From positions 1,986,001 through 2,050,000 of the forward strand of contig NC_079884.1 of the NCBI RefSeq assembly GCF_029227915.1: 64,000 nt of DNA. The letters are read 5' to 3'. Made by a program: the position numbers and the translations under genes. Below, piece by piece: positions 25,718-36,106 of the stretch; the first letter of the stretch is position 1, and each line of letters begins with the position of its first letter. The DNA comes from Hydractinia symbiolongicarpus (Eukaryota; Cnidaria; Hydrozoa; Anthoathecata; Hydractiniidae). The notes below the pieces were generated by a model. That model was not told the DNA's origin and did not search any database. It worked only from the letters and a program-made list of their open reading frames with translations.

Positions 25718-26124
25718 CTTAGACCACGTTTATACGCATACAGGACAAAATCTCTTCCCGGGATGGAACTCGTCCCGGCGTGAAACGAAAAGTGTTTACA
25801 CGTGAGCCTCAACGAGGGATGAAATCAGCATATTTTCATCTCGGGATGAGTAATCACATCCCGGGATGAAACATTAATTTTGCTAACTTTGCGTATGATA
25901 ATTTGAAGTGATATTTTTTAATTTGTGAGTAGAAAGGTCAAACGAGAAACCTAGAACGATGGCGCCTGAGAGAAGTAGTGTAATATCACAAATATATCAA
26001 CAATTTTAACTATAACATCCCTTCTGTTACAGTTGCATATAGTATTATTAATACAACTAGCAGAGTAATATAGAAACAATGTAATTCTTCTGAGGGAAGC
26101 TGTTTGGTAGAAACAAAGCATTGA

Positions 26125-26249
26125 CTAGATGTCGAAGAGCAAGATTGAGGTTGGTGGCTCGCCGTTGGCCGTGTAATCCTCACTATTTTCAATCGGCAAA
26201 GTTTCCTCCACTTCATTTTCCTTTGCGTCGCTATCAATCAGTACACTCT
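26125..26249 (-). pseudogene. Minus-strand terminal-exon-like fragment, acidic C-terminus
   Basis: A minus-strand frame of about 41 codons reads DSDAKENEVEETLPIENSED, then a Pro/Thr segment, and ends ILLFDI-stop at 26,125. The composition is protein-like and acidic. Upstream is a 13-A run, an in-frame TAA formed with it, and a good splice acceptor (ATTTTTTATAG, cut near 26,260). The A run may have slipped and broken the frame. It lies inside the candidate MITE between its repeat-bearing ends, so it could be a captured exon or remnant of the autonomous parent. The family is unknown. Confidence 0.3.
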
Positions 26250-26629
26250 TTTTTTTTTTTTAACATTTCCTATAAAAAATCAATAATTACCAATTTAAAC
26301 AGACACCATCATTTTAGCATACAGCAGGCATAACATTAAAATGGCGTGCATTTTTAAAACACTTTCTCGTACAAACACATGAGAACCATAATTAATGCTG
26401 GAATAATATTTGAACTCGTATAAATTTAGGATGGAATTTCGTTATTTCATATATAAATTAACGAAGAAAGTTACAACCAACCTCTTCATAATTTTTTCTA
26501 AATGCTTTCTTTACTTCTTTGCGTCGATTGTCACAAAAAGAATGATCGGATTCATTTTATAGTTCTTATATTTAAAATGATGTTCAAAAAGTGTGAAAAG
26601 TGTACATTCAGCATTCTCATCCCGGAATG

Positions 26630-26936
26630 AAAAGAATTATTGTGTTTACACTTATTTTTTTACACTTATTCTTAATCTCATCACGAGACACGATTTTACC
26701 CTGTCTTTAGGATAGGGATGAAATTTAACGTGATGATCTCATCCCGGGATAAAATTTTATTCCGCTTTAAACATGTGAACATTGTGAAAAGAATTATTGT
26801 GTTTACACTTGTTTTTTTTCTTAATCTCATCCCGAGATACGATTTTACCCTGTCTTTAGGATAGGGATGAAATTTAACGTGATGATCTCATCCCGGGATA
26901 AAATTTTATTCCGCTTTAAACATGTAAACATTGTGA
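26630..26936. repeat. ~150-bp tandem duplication inside the candidate MITE
   Basis: The unit starting AAAAGAATTATTGTGTTTACACTT at 26,630 is repeated at 26,787. The copies share GATTTTACCCTGTCTTTAGG and CTCATCCCGGGATAAAATTT. An 8-bp indel in the T-rich part makes the offset 157 bp at the left and 149 bp further in. Each copy contains a CATCCCGGGAT palindrome. Confidence 0.9.
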
Positions 26937-27016
26937 GGACTTTCAGTAGACACAGAGATGAACTCATCCGCGTACGAAACTCATCCTGGGATGAAATTTA
27001 ACGTGTGAGCGGCCTC

Positions 27017-27957
27017 TCAGGAAAGCCATAATTGAACACTTAAAATGTGATGTAGGTCCAGGGATGAAGCAACATTGCGGCTTAAAGTAGTGATTGCCTT
27101 CTCGTGTCCAGTGCTATTCTTTCAAAGACCACGAGGCCTAGAGGAGAGAATAACGCAAAATAGTTGATACGATGACAAGAATTTACGATGATGAGAAACT
27201 ACACGGAATACACACTTTTTTATAAAGACACGAGCCTCAGATGTCAAATTAACCAAAATAAAAAAAGCCTCAATCTTTAAATATTGCTTCTAAAACTGAA
27301 ACAACCCGAGTCTAAATATTGCCATGAAATGAGGACATTCCAGGATACGAATTTCTTTACAATGATTTTTAAAACGAAATTCCTCTTGAAATGTAATCCA
27401 GGAATAAGAATATATAGAATTATTGCACAAAAATAGTACTCATTTTGTATCTCTTACGTACCGCGTTGTTGTTATTATTAAACATCTACTGTTGATATTG
27501 GTGGATCTAAAAAAATAGTTATAATTTCTTCTCCGATTTTTTAATTCGAGAAAGTAAAAAAGATGAAAGTGTTTTTCTTTCGCACCTATTAGGCATATCT
27601 TCCGTCTGCGTAGTCGTAACTTGCATTACATTAGCAATTCCGCCATTTTAAAGGCAACGTTTTCAAAAAAGCGTGGACATGTGATGAGAAAATTTATATT
27701 TTAATAAAATGTTTTGACTTCTTTCGGAGATACGAGGTCAAACACAAACTAACACATGATGAATTTATTATTCACACTAGATGGAAGGTCCTCTATACGC
27801 TCAGGGGACACATTTGCAGTTGCCTTATTTTGATTTCCATTTCCGCGAAAGTTTCTTACATAACACATTCAATATTCTAATGACTTGAAATGCGTGTATT
27901 TAATGCAAAAATGTATTTTATTAATACACAACGTTTGTCTGTTTTCTTTCTTCCAAG
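27017..27957. other. Unique AT-rich DNA, one weak exon-like frame
   Basis: Mostly unremarkable. A short plus-strand frame near 27,055-27,165 reads VIAFSCPVLFFQRPRGLEER before a stop and has a possible acceptor (TGATGTAG) just upstream. At under 40 codons this is too short to call. Confidence 0.3.
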
Positions 27958-28049
27958 TTATGACTGAAAATACTGAACTAGACCAAAATTCGGACTTACA
28001 AAAGAGAAGGTTTTCTCAAAATTGCTGAAATTCGAAAGAAAGTACAAAG
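27958..28049 (+). pseudogene. Possible eroded internal exon
   Basis: A strong acceptor (GTTTTCTTTCTTCCAAG ending at 27,957) is followed by ATGACTGAAAATACTGAA, which opens 22 codons rich in Glu, Asp, Gln and Lys. A one-base shift near AAGAGAAGG would continue the frame as FLKIAEIRKKVQR up to a donor-like AAG/GTAAAA at 28,049/28,050. The 92-bp size and splice-like borders fit an internal exon with one frameshift, but no flanking exon was found. It could be chance. Confidence 0.25.
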
Positions 28050-28811
28050 GTAAAAAAAATGTTTATCTGTCTGTGACAACCAAAGTGAAAATGTTCTTTT
28101 TCCTTTGAAGTTTCCAAAAAATACATGTCTCAAATTTTAATCGACAAAGAAAACGTTGCCACGTGAATAACAGTAAGTCAAAGATAAATTTTAGGACTCC
28201 ACTAGTTTTCCAGAAAATGTTCACAAATTTGTTTCACTAAACAATGCGCGTTACTTGCAACAACAGCAATCCCCGTCAAGAAGAAGCAAATTGGCCGTTA
28301 CAGGCGAGCAAACCACGAAACAGACTAGCTCTATTTATAAGGAAAATGCAAATTTAAACTCATTGTAAACTTTTATTTATTCATAAGTAAAGCTATATAA
28401 TAATAGTTGCATTCTGTTTGTGTCACATAAAAGGGTCATAAAACAGCAATCTCATGATAGGTGAAAATCTGAGCACAGGCTCAGACCGGCGCACCCGTGG
28501 GTTCTTCCACAGGCTAACGAATAGTTCTATTTATATTAAACATAACCTTCCGATTCAACAGATAATTTTCCAAAGTAAAACTTGGCACTAACTGGATAGC
28601 TACTTAATCAAATAATTCGAAACTTTAAAGTTGGACGATTAACTCTTTGCTTATTGTAAGTATATTTCATATGCATAGATATGTTACATTGATAATGCGT
28701 TGCATTAATATTTTAAGTGTCATTGATAATTAAATATAGCTTGGTTTCCAATAAAAGTTATAACTTGTGGTGAACTGCACGCGTTTTCAATTTAGTCGTA
28801 ACAATGACAGT
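28050..28811. other. Unique AT-rich DNA, no gene seen
   Basis: It contains one locally GC-richer stretch (about 28,465-28,515) and a duplicated AGGCTCAGACC/ACAGGCTAACG flavour, but no frame, repeat or RNA fold that I can support. Confidence 0.4.
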
Positions 28812-31800
28812 TGTAAGTATTAGATTATACCGCAACATGCAATTTTTGTCTGATTGTCCACCAAATGCTGCATTTTTTAGCCTATAATATTTGATATTGT
28901 GCAATAAAAGCGCATTATTTCACTTATTGACCACCAAATGCTCAATTTTTGTATATATAGATGTTTTAAATATCAAAAAATCCCGTCAAAATACACTATT
29001 TCACTTAGTGTCCACCAAATGCTGCATTTTTGTTGATATAAATTTTAAGTTATTAGATAGTACAGCAAAATGTAATTTTCCTCTGATTGTCTACCAAATG
29101 CTCCATTTTTCAGCCTATAATATTTGATATTGTGCAATAAAAGCGCATTATTTCACTTATTGCCCACCAAATGCTCAATTTTTGTATATATAGATGTTTT
29201 AAATATCAAAAAATCCCGTCAAAATACACTATTTCACTTTGTTTACATAAATTTTGAAGTATTAGATTATACCGCAACATGCAATTTTCGTCTGATTATC
29301 CACCAAATAATGCATTTTTGTGCCTATAGTTTTCAAAATTGTGTTATAACGCCGCAATTGTCCACCAAATGCTGCATTTTTGTTCATATTAATTTTAAGT
29401 TATTAGATAGTATGGCAAAATGTAATTTTTCTCAGATTGTCTACCAAATGCTTTAATTTTGTGCCTATAATTTTTGATTCTGTAACAAAACCACATTTTT
29501 TCACTTAGTGTCCACCAAATGCTGCATTTTTGTTTAAATAAATTTTGGAGTATTAGATTATACCGCAACATGCAATTTTTGTCTGATTGTCCACCAAATG
29601 CTGCATTTTTGTGCCTATAATTTTTAAAATTGTCTTATAACGCCACAATCTATTATCCATTGTCCACCAAATGCTGCATTTTTGTTTATATATAATTTTG
29701 AAGTATTAGATTATACCGCAACATGCAATTTTTTTCTGATTGTCCACCAAATGCTGCATTTTTGTGCCTATAATTTTTGATTCTATGTAATGAAACCACA
29801 TTTTTTCACTTAGTGTCCACCAAATGCTGCATTTTTGTTTATATAAATTTTGAAATGTTAGATTATACCGCAACATGCAACTTTTTTCTGATTGTCCACC
29901 AAATGCTGCATTTTTATGCCTATAATTTTTAAAATTGTCTTATAACGCCACAATCTATTATCCATTGTCCACCAAATGCTGCATTTTTGTTTATATATAA
30001 TTTTGAAGTATTAGATTATACCGCAACATGCAATTTTTTTCTGATTGTCCACCAAATGCTGCATTTTTATGCCTATAATTTTTGAAATTGTCTTATAACG
30101 CCACAATCTATTATCCATTGTCCACCAAATGCTGCATTTTTGTTTATATATAAATTTTGAAGTATTAGATTATACCGCAACATGCAACTTTTTTCTGATT
30201 GTCCACCAAATGCTGCATTTTTTAGCCTATAATATTTGATATTGAGCAATAAAAGCGCATTATTTCACTTATTGACCACCAAATGCTCAATTTTTGTATA
30301 TATAGATGTTTTAAATATCAAAAAATCCCGTCAAAATACACTATTTCACTTAGTGTCCACCAAATGCTGCATTTTTGTTGATATAAATTTTAAGTTATTA
30401 GATAGTACAGCAAAATGTAATTTTCCTCTGATTGTCTACCAAATGCTCCATTTTTCAGCCTATAATATTTGATATTGTGCAATAAAAGCGCATTATTTCA
30501 CTTATTGCCCACCAAATGCTCAATTTTTGTATATGTAGATGTTTCAAATATCAAAAAATCCCGTCAAAATACACTATTTCACTTTGTTTACATAAATTTT
30601 GAAGTATTAGATTATACCGCAACATGCAATTTTCGTCTGATTATCCACCAAATAATGCATTTTTGTGCCTATAGTTTTCAAAATTGTGTTATAACGCCGC
30701 AATTGTCCACCAAATGCTGCATTTTTGTTTAAATAAATTTTGGAGTATTAGATTATACCGCAACATGCAATTTTTGTCTGATTGTCCACCAAATGCTGCA
30801 TTTTTGTGCCTATAATTTTTAAAATTGTCTTATAACGCCACAATCTATTATCCATTGTCCACCAAATGCTGCATTTTTGTTTATATATAATTTTGAAGTA
30901 TTAGATTATACCGCAACATGCAATTTTTTTCTGATTGTCCACCAAATGCTGCATTTTTGTGCCTATAATTTTTGATTCTATGTAATGAAACCACATTTTT
31001 TCACTTAGTGTCCACCAAATGCTGCATTTTTGTTTATATAAATTTTGAAATGTTAGATTATACCGCAACATGCAACTTTTTTCTGATTGTCCACCAAATG
31101 CTGCATTTTTATGCCTATAATTTTTAAAATTGTCTTATAACGCCACAATCTATTATCCATTGTCCACCAAATGCTGCATTTTTGTTTATATATAATTTTG
31201 AAGTATTAGATTATACCGCAACATGCAATTTTTTTCTGATTGTCCACCAAATGCTGCATTTTTATGCCTATAATTTTTGAAATTGTCTTATAACGCCACA
31301 ATCTATTATCCATTGTCCACCAAATGCTGCATTTTTGTTTATATATAATTTTGAAGTATTAGATTATACCGCAACATGCAATTTTTTTCTGATTGTCCAC
31401 CAAATGCTGCATTTTTTAGCCTATAATATTTGATATTGAGCAATAAAAGCGCATTATTTCACTTATTGACCACCAAATGCTCAATTTTTGTATATATAGA
31501 TGTTTTAAATATCAAAAAATCCCGTCAAAATACACTATTTCACTTAGTGTCCACCAAATGCTGCATTTTTGTTGATATAAATTTTAAGTTATTAGATAGT
31601 ACAGCAAAATGTAATTTTCCTCTGATTGTCTACCAAATGCTCCATTTTTCAGCCTATAATATTTGATATTGTGCAATAAAAGCGCATTATTTCACTTATT
31701 GACCACCAAATGCTCAATTTTTGTATATATAGATGTTTTAAATATTAAAAAATCCCGTCCAAATACACTATTTCACTTAGTGTCCACCAAATGCTGCATT

Positions 31801-32720
31801 TTTGTTTACATAAATTTTGGAGTATTAGATTCTACCAAAACAATCAATTTTTGTCTGATTGTCCACCAAATGCTGCATTTTTGGGCCTTTATTTTTTAAA
31901 ATTGTGTTATAACGTTGCAATTGTCCACCAAATACTGCATTTTTGTTCATAAAAATTTTAAAATATTATATAGTACCGCAAAGGGTAATTTTCCTCCAAT
32001 TGTCTTCCAAATGCTCCATTTTTCAGCCTATCATATTTGATATTGTGCAATAAAAGCGCATTATTTCACTTATTGCCCACCAAATGCTCAATTTTTGTAT
32101 ATATAGATGTTTTAAATATCAAAAAATCCCGTCAAAATACACTATTTCACTTAGTGTCCATTAAATGCTGCATTTTTGTTTACATATATTTTGGAGTATT
32201 AGATTATACCGCAACATGCAATTTTTTTCTGATTGTCCACCAAATGCTGCATTTTTGTGCCTATAATTTTTAAAATTGTCTTATAATGCCACAATCTATT
32301 ATCCATTGTCCACCAAATGCTGCATTTTTGTTTATATATGATTTTGAAGTATTAGATTATACCGCAACATGCAATTTTTTTCTGATTGTCCACCAAATGC
32401 TGCATTTTTATGCCTATAATTTTTAAAATTGTCTTATAACGCCACAATCTATCATCCATTGTCCACCAAATGCTGCATTTTTGTTGATATAAATTTTAAG
32501 TTAGATAGTACGGCAAAATGTAATTTTCCTCAGATTGTCTACCAAATGCTTCATTTTTGTCCCTATAGTTTTTGATTCTATGTAATAAAACCACATTTTT
32601 ACTTAGTGTCCACCAAATGCTGCAGTTTTGTTCATATAAATTTTAAAATGTTAGATAATACGGCATAATATAATTTTCCTCTGATTGTCTACCAAGGCTC
32701 CATTTTGGAGCCTATACTTT
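28812..32720 (+). repeat. Minisatellite of ~73-81-bp units with core TGTCCACCAAATGCTGC
   Basis: About 50 units, nearly all in one orientation, each contain TGTC(C/T)ACCAAATGCT followed by CATTTTTG. Two unit types alternate: type A continues TTTATATAAATTTTGAAGTA and ends AACATGCAATTTTTTTCTGAT, and type B continues TGCCTATAATTTTT and often ends CGCCACAATCTATTATCCAT. The A-B dimer is about 151-154 bp. Repeated open frames of 78-110 codons inside it (MILCNKSALFHLL-like) are translations of the unit; they lack conservation-type change and are not called as genes. The array stops at 32,720 after degenerate units. Confidence 0.95.
28891..31899 (+). repeat. Higher-order repeats of the minisatellite, 1,345 and 1,194 bp
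   Basis: The block beginning TTGATATTG(T/A)GCAATAAAAG starts at 28,891, 30,236 and 31,430. The first interval is 1,345 bp and the second 1,194 bp. The difference, 151 bp, is one A-B dimer, lost between about 29,380 and 29,530 relative to the first copy. Within each copy a 233-bp sub-block is repeated (28,891/29,124; 30,236/30,469; 31,430/31,663). The third copy is truncated and rearranged. Confidence 0.85.
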
Positions 32721-33106
32721 CTGACACATCTGACAAATTAACCATACTTATAATTTTTGACTTTGTGTAAAAATTATGGTTTTATTACACAATGTCAGAA
32801 GATTTAACCAGGAAATGTGCAAAATAAAAACACGTAGAGCTAAAGGACTACAAACCACTCACCACAACTACCATAAGCAGCACAAACTGAAAATACTTCC
32901 TATTTTACGACACTAGGCATTAGTCCAATTAGTGAAAAGAGTGGTGTTCTCAGCAAGAAAACAACTTACTATAATAAATCACAACTGGGAAGAGATCCCA
33001 ATGCTCACTCCAATGTGTTGCCTACGAACAGCAATAACATTATGGCTTCCTTCGAAATGTCTTCTGTGCATCTAAGGTACATGAACTCCTGCACAGAGTT
33101 AATGCA
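32721..33106. other. Unique spacer with a small hairpin
   Basis: ATAATTTTT (32,750-32,758) pairs with AAAAATTAT (32,769-32,777) around a 10-nt loop, inside a looser inverted pair CTGACA/TGTCAG (32,721 and about 32,797). This has the shape of a tiny inverted-repeat element, but the outer match is only 6 bp. No gene is seen in the rest. Confidence 0.4.
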
Positions 33107-36105
33107 TAAAAAGTTAAAGAAGACTATTTTTCTTGGTTCGCTGGGGCATTATCCTTCACTAACATCAACAAGTAAAACCAATTTGAAATAGAGTGTTCGT
33201 TGCCCATTACAATTTCTCATCATTATAGTTTGTTCAATTATCGTAAGAAAAGATAACATGTACATCTTCCAATCTCCGATACCAACACAACATCATCAAC
33301 CTTGAAGGAGCGTTTATAGTTCCGAATATTTTTTCCTTGTCCTAAAATTTGTAAATAGCCGTTTCGCCGTGGAAAACAATAAATGCTGTATGCATGGCTT
33401 TTTGAAAATGTGGAAATTCGACAATAACACGCATTTATTAATCGTCTTTGTGCGCGTTTAAATTTATTTGTTGAGGCAATGGTGAGAAGTTCCAGATTGG
33501 CAGATATTTTTTACCTAGGCAACCGATACTTTATTGGGAACACAAATTTGGAGTTCAGCCTAGGTGAAAATATCTGGCAATCTGGAACTTCTCACCATTG
33601 CTCGCTTAGTGTCTTGTTTTTTTTCCATTATGATGTTCTATTTTTCTGTCCATAATATTTAGTTTGAAAAGAGAGAAAACTGTCATTTAGTTAACATTTG
33701 TCAAGATCCAGTTTAAGACCGTGCTGAAATATTAATTGTATATTACAAAAATTAGAAAGCAATTCAACGCGACAGCAAGATCTCTGTCATTTGTTACTTG
33801 TAGCTTGAAGATTTAGTACGTGGTTTAGTCTAATCCAGTTTTGACCGACAGACGGACAATGACAATTATTATAGAAACTAAACCAGTGAATCGGCGGTAT
33901 ATGCCAGATTGAGCGCTTTAATTAAAATAACTCCAATGATATAAGCAATAGACTGTGGCTACGCCTTTAAACTAAAGCAGTGACAAAACAGTTTTATTAA
34001 GTTTAATTTTTAAAAATTAATAGACACTGACCTTATTTTTATATTTATTCTCTCTGTTATATCCCAGTTTTTTTAAAAGTATTTAACAGTAAAATGGATA
34101 AAATATTTGAGATCCTCACCAAAATTATAATAAAGTGTGAAATTTTCAAGACAATAATGCATATAAATAATCTGTTATAGCAGTTTGTTTGATAATTTTG
34201 AAGTTACGCTCGTAAGCGTTTAAAAGTTATGCTCGTAAGCGGTTTGACTGTGACAATAACGTCGCCAAAGTAGGAAATTTTGAATATCAAACAAGTTACT
34301 GCATTTTAATTTACCTATACTGAGTTGTAGATAAGAAAAATATTGGTAAATTAAAGTTTTAAAAACATGAAATTAGGAATTATTTATCGTATATATACAA
34401 CCTTGTTTTTAATAAAAGCACAGGCTACGCAGCTAGTGTTGTTACTCCGTTTAGATTTATTTCGTGGAAAAGTTTGAATGTTTAAAGCCATGGCCTATTT
34501 AAATAAAAATATAGACTAGCTACGTTACAAAATTAACTGTAGAATCTGCATTCAACAAGTTTGGTTAATAAAAAGTGAATGTATTTTAGTAGAGTTTACC
34601 GTAGATAGCGCGTCATTTAAAAATAATCAAAAAAGAAACAATAAAATTGGTTAGAACAACATAGTACAGTTGGCTTAGTTAGTTGAATATTTTCTGCTTC
34701 CGCATGATCAACGTTTTAAACCAAAATCTTATATTTGATTTGATTTGCTTAAGATTTATACATGATTTAAAAAACCGTGATGAAACGCTGAACATGTCAA
34801 ATTTATCAAAAACAAATATTACAAAAGTAAAGGTCTTGAAACGTAAAAAGGTCAAAACAAGGATATATGTCCTCTTCAAATGGTTCTATAGAAGAGTTGC
34901 TTTTTCCGGACGTTTATTTAAGTAACTGAAATGTATTAAGTTCAGTTCAAGTTGCTTAATTTATTTCTGTGACTAAAACAAAAGTGAGATCTTCGAAGCT
35001 AGTTGAAAAAATTTAGGTCAGGTTAGGTTTTTATAAAGGCATCTTTCTGAGCTAGAAATATTTGTACTTAAAACATTAACGGCAAATTAAGTATTAAGTA
35101 GAGAGCTAAAAATTAAAAGTAGTGACGATGTCCTGACCCATCTTCCACTTTGAATTCATTTATTCAAAAACTCGCATAACGACAATGGTTAACAGTTAAA
35201 ATTTGTGACCCTTTTTCAAACAACGGGCGCACGCGCTTATAGTTAGGCTGTCCAATCTTTTAATGCTCTGGTCCACCTTTCAAGGCAGCGATCTGTTTAC
35301 AAACGGGAGGACCAATCGTTAAGCTAGCCTATACAGAGTCTCGGAAGGATCCATAGGTGATATTGTATTTAAGCAATTTTATCGATAAATGTCCGAATAA
35401 AAAAATAAAAAAATTACAAACTAACAATAATTCCCTAAAGAATAAAGTAATTTAAATGCAAGTTCGATTTTTGCAGTTAAGGGGGCAATTTAACACTATT
35501 CAGTCTGGGAATATTTCAATCATGTTATGACTAGGAAGAGTCAAATTAAATCCCATTTGGCACATAGTGTACGTCAGGAAAGGAACAAAATAGGAGCAAA
35601 ACTTTGTTACTTATGTGAGCACATTTTTTGTGAAGCATGAAATACCAAATACAAAATTGCACGAAAATCCGATTTTCCAGGATTTTGGGTTAAATCCAAA
35701 AATATTAAAAATTGGATTAAGCACGTCTTCAATATTTTCGGAATATTTTCCCTTGATGAACTAAAGTTGTGATGTAAGTTTCATGTTCTAAGGATTATCC
35801 TATCTAAGATTATCAAATTTTCCCGATTATGATCTTAAGGGGTAGTTTTAAGTAATAGACAATATCCAAGGGTTTGAAAGGTCTTAGACCTAACAAAATA
35901 GCATGTGATTGCCTAATAGATAAATATAAAAAGACTCAATAAGTATCAGAGCAAAAACGAGTTCTTAGAAAAAACCCAACAGGATGGGGTGGAATACGCC
36001 CAGCATAAATGTATAAAGTATATATTTTCAAGTGGAAGCCATAAACAAATAACGGGAATGTTAATATTCTTTTTACCATGCTATAGTATTAAGACACTGT
36101 TTAGG
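33107..36105 (+). repeat. Tandem duplication, copy 1 (2,999 bp)
   Basis: Every base that I compared matches 36,107-39,105. The left break is after GCA (33,106) and the right break after GTTTAGG (36,105). The copy contains a long inverted repeat, a small direct repeat of CTCGTAAGCG (34,209 and 34,232) and a 161-bp piece of the 378-bp unit at its right end. Overlapping opposite-strand frames at 34,679-34,925 have no recognisable domain and I do not call them genes. Confidence 0.95.
33476..33601. repeat. Long inverted repeat (~45-bp arms, 37-nt loop), first copy
   Basis: The left arm (33,476-33,520, starting GCAATGGTGAGAAGTTCCAG and ending TACCTAGGC) is nearly the exact reverse complement of the right arm (33,558-33,601, GCCTAGGT to CTCACCATTGC). 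There are only about two or three mismatches or indels. The transcript of either strand would fold into a strong hairpin. It looks like a short foldback MITE; a small-RNA precursor is possible but unsupported. No clear target duplication flanks it. Confidence 0.9.
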
Positions 36106-36106
36106 T
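36106..36106 (+). other. One-base filler at the duplication junction
   Basis: The junction reads GTTTAGG-T-TAAAAAG. The T matches neither the base after copy 2 (G at 39,106) nor the base before copy 1 (A at 33,106). It is therefore an added base and makes the period exactly 3,000. Confidence 0.7.

Larger units (their letters stand above)
25718..27016. mobile_element. Candidate MITE or foldback element with CATCCCGGGATG subterminal repeats
   Basis: The 1.3-kb stretch is bounded by the same 8 bp, TCAGGAAA, at 25,710-25,717 and 27,017-27,024, as expected for an 8-bp target duplication (hAT-type size). The ends are degenerate inverted matches: AGACCACGTTTATACG at the left and, read backwards, GAGGCCGCTCACACG at the right. 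Both ends carry copies of the self-complementary CATCCCGGGATG (25,857; variants at 25,756, 25,839, 26,617, 26,730, 26,879 and 26,991). The terminal match is imperfect and the left target copy is separated from it by a few bases, so the hAT assignment is inference. No transposase is visible. Confidence 0.5.

Noticed and set aside
28891-32273. A tandem gene family encoding 78-110-residue proteins
   Set aside because: Each copy is the minisatellite unit read in frame, with the same core in every third of the frame and stops set by unit borders. Nothing suggests translation.
34679-34925. Overlapping opposite-strand frames of 66 and 80 codons (and copies at 37,679)
   Set aside because: Lys/Phe/Ile-rich frames typical of AT-rich DNA, no domain, and duplicated only because the 3-kb segment is.
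35013-35030. Telomere-like TTAGGTCAGGTTAGG
   Set aside because: Only two imperfect TTAGG words and no array; likely chance.
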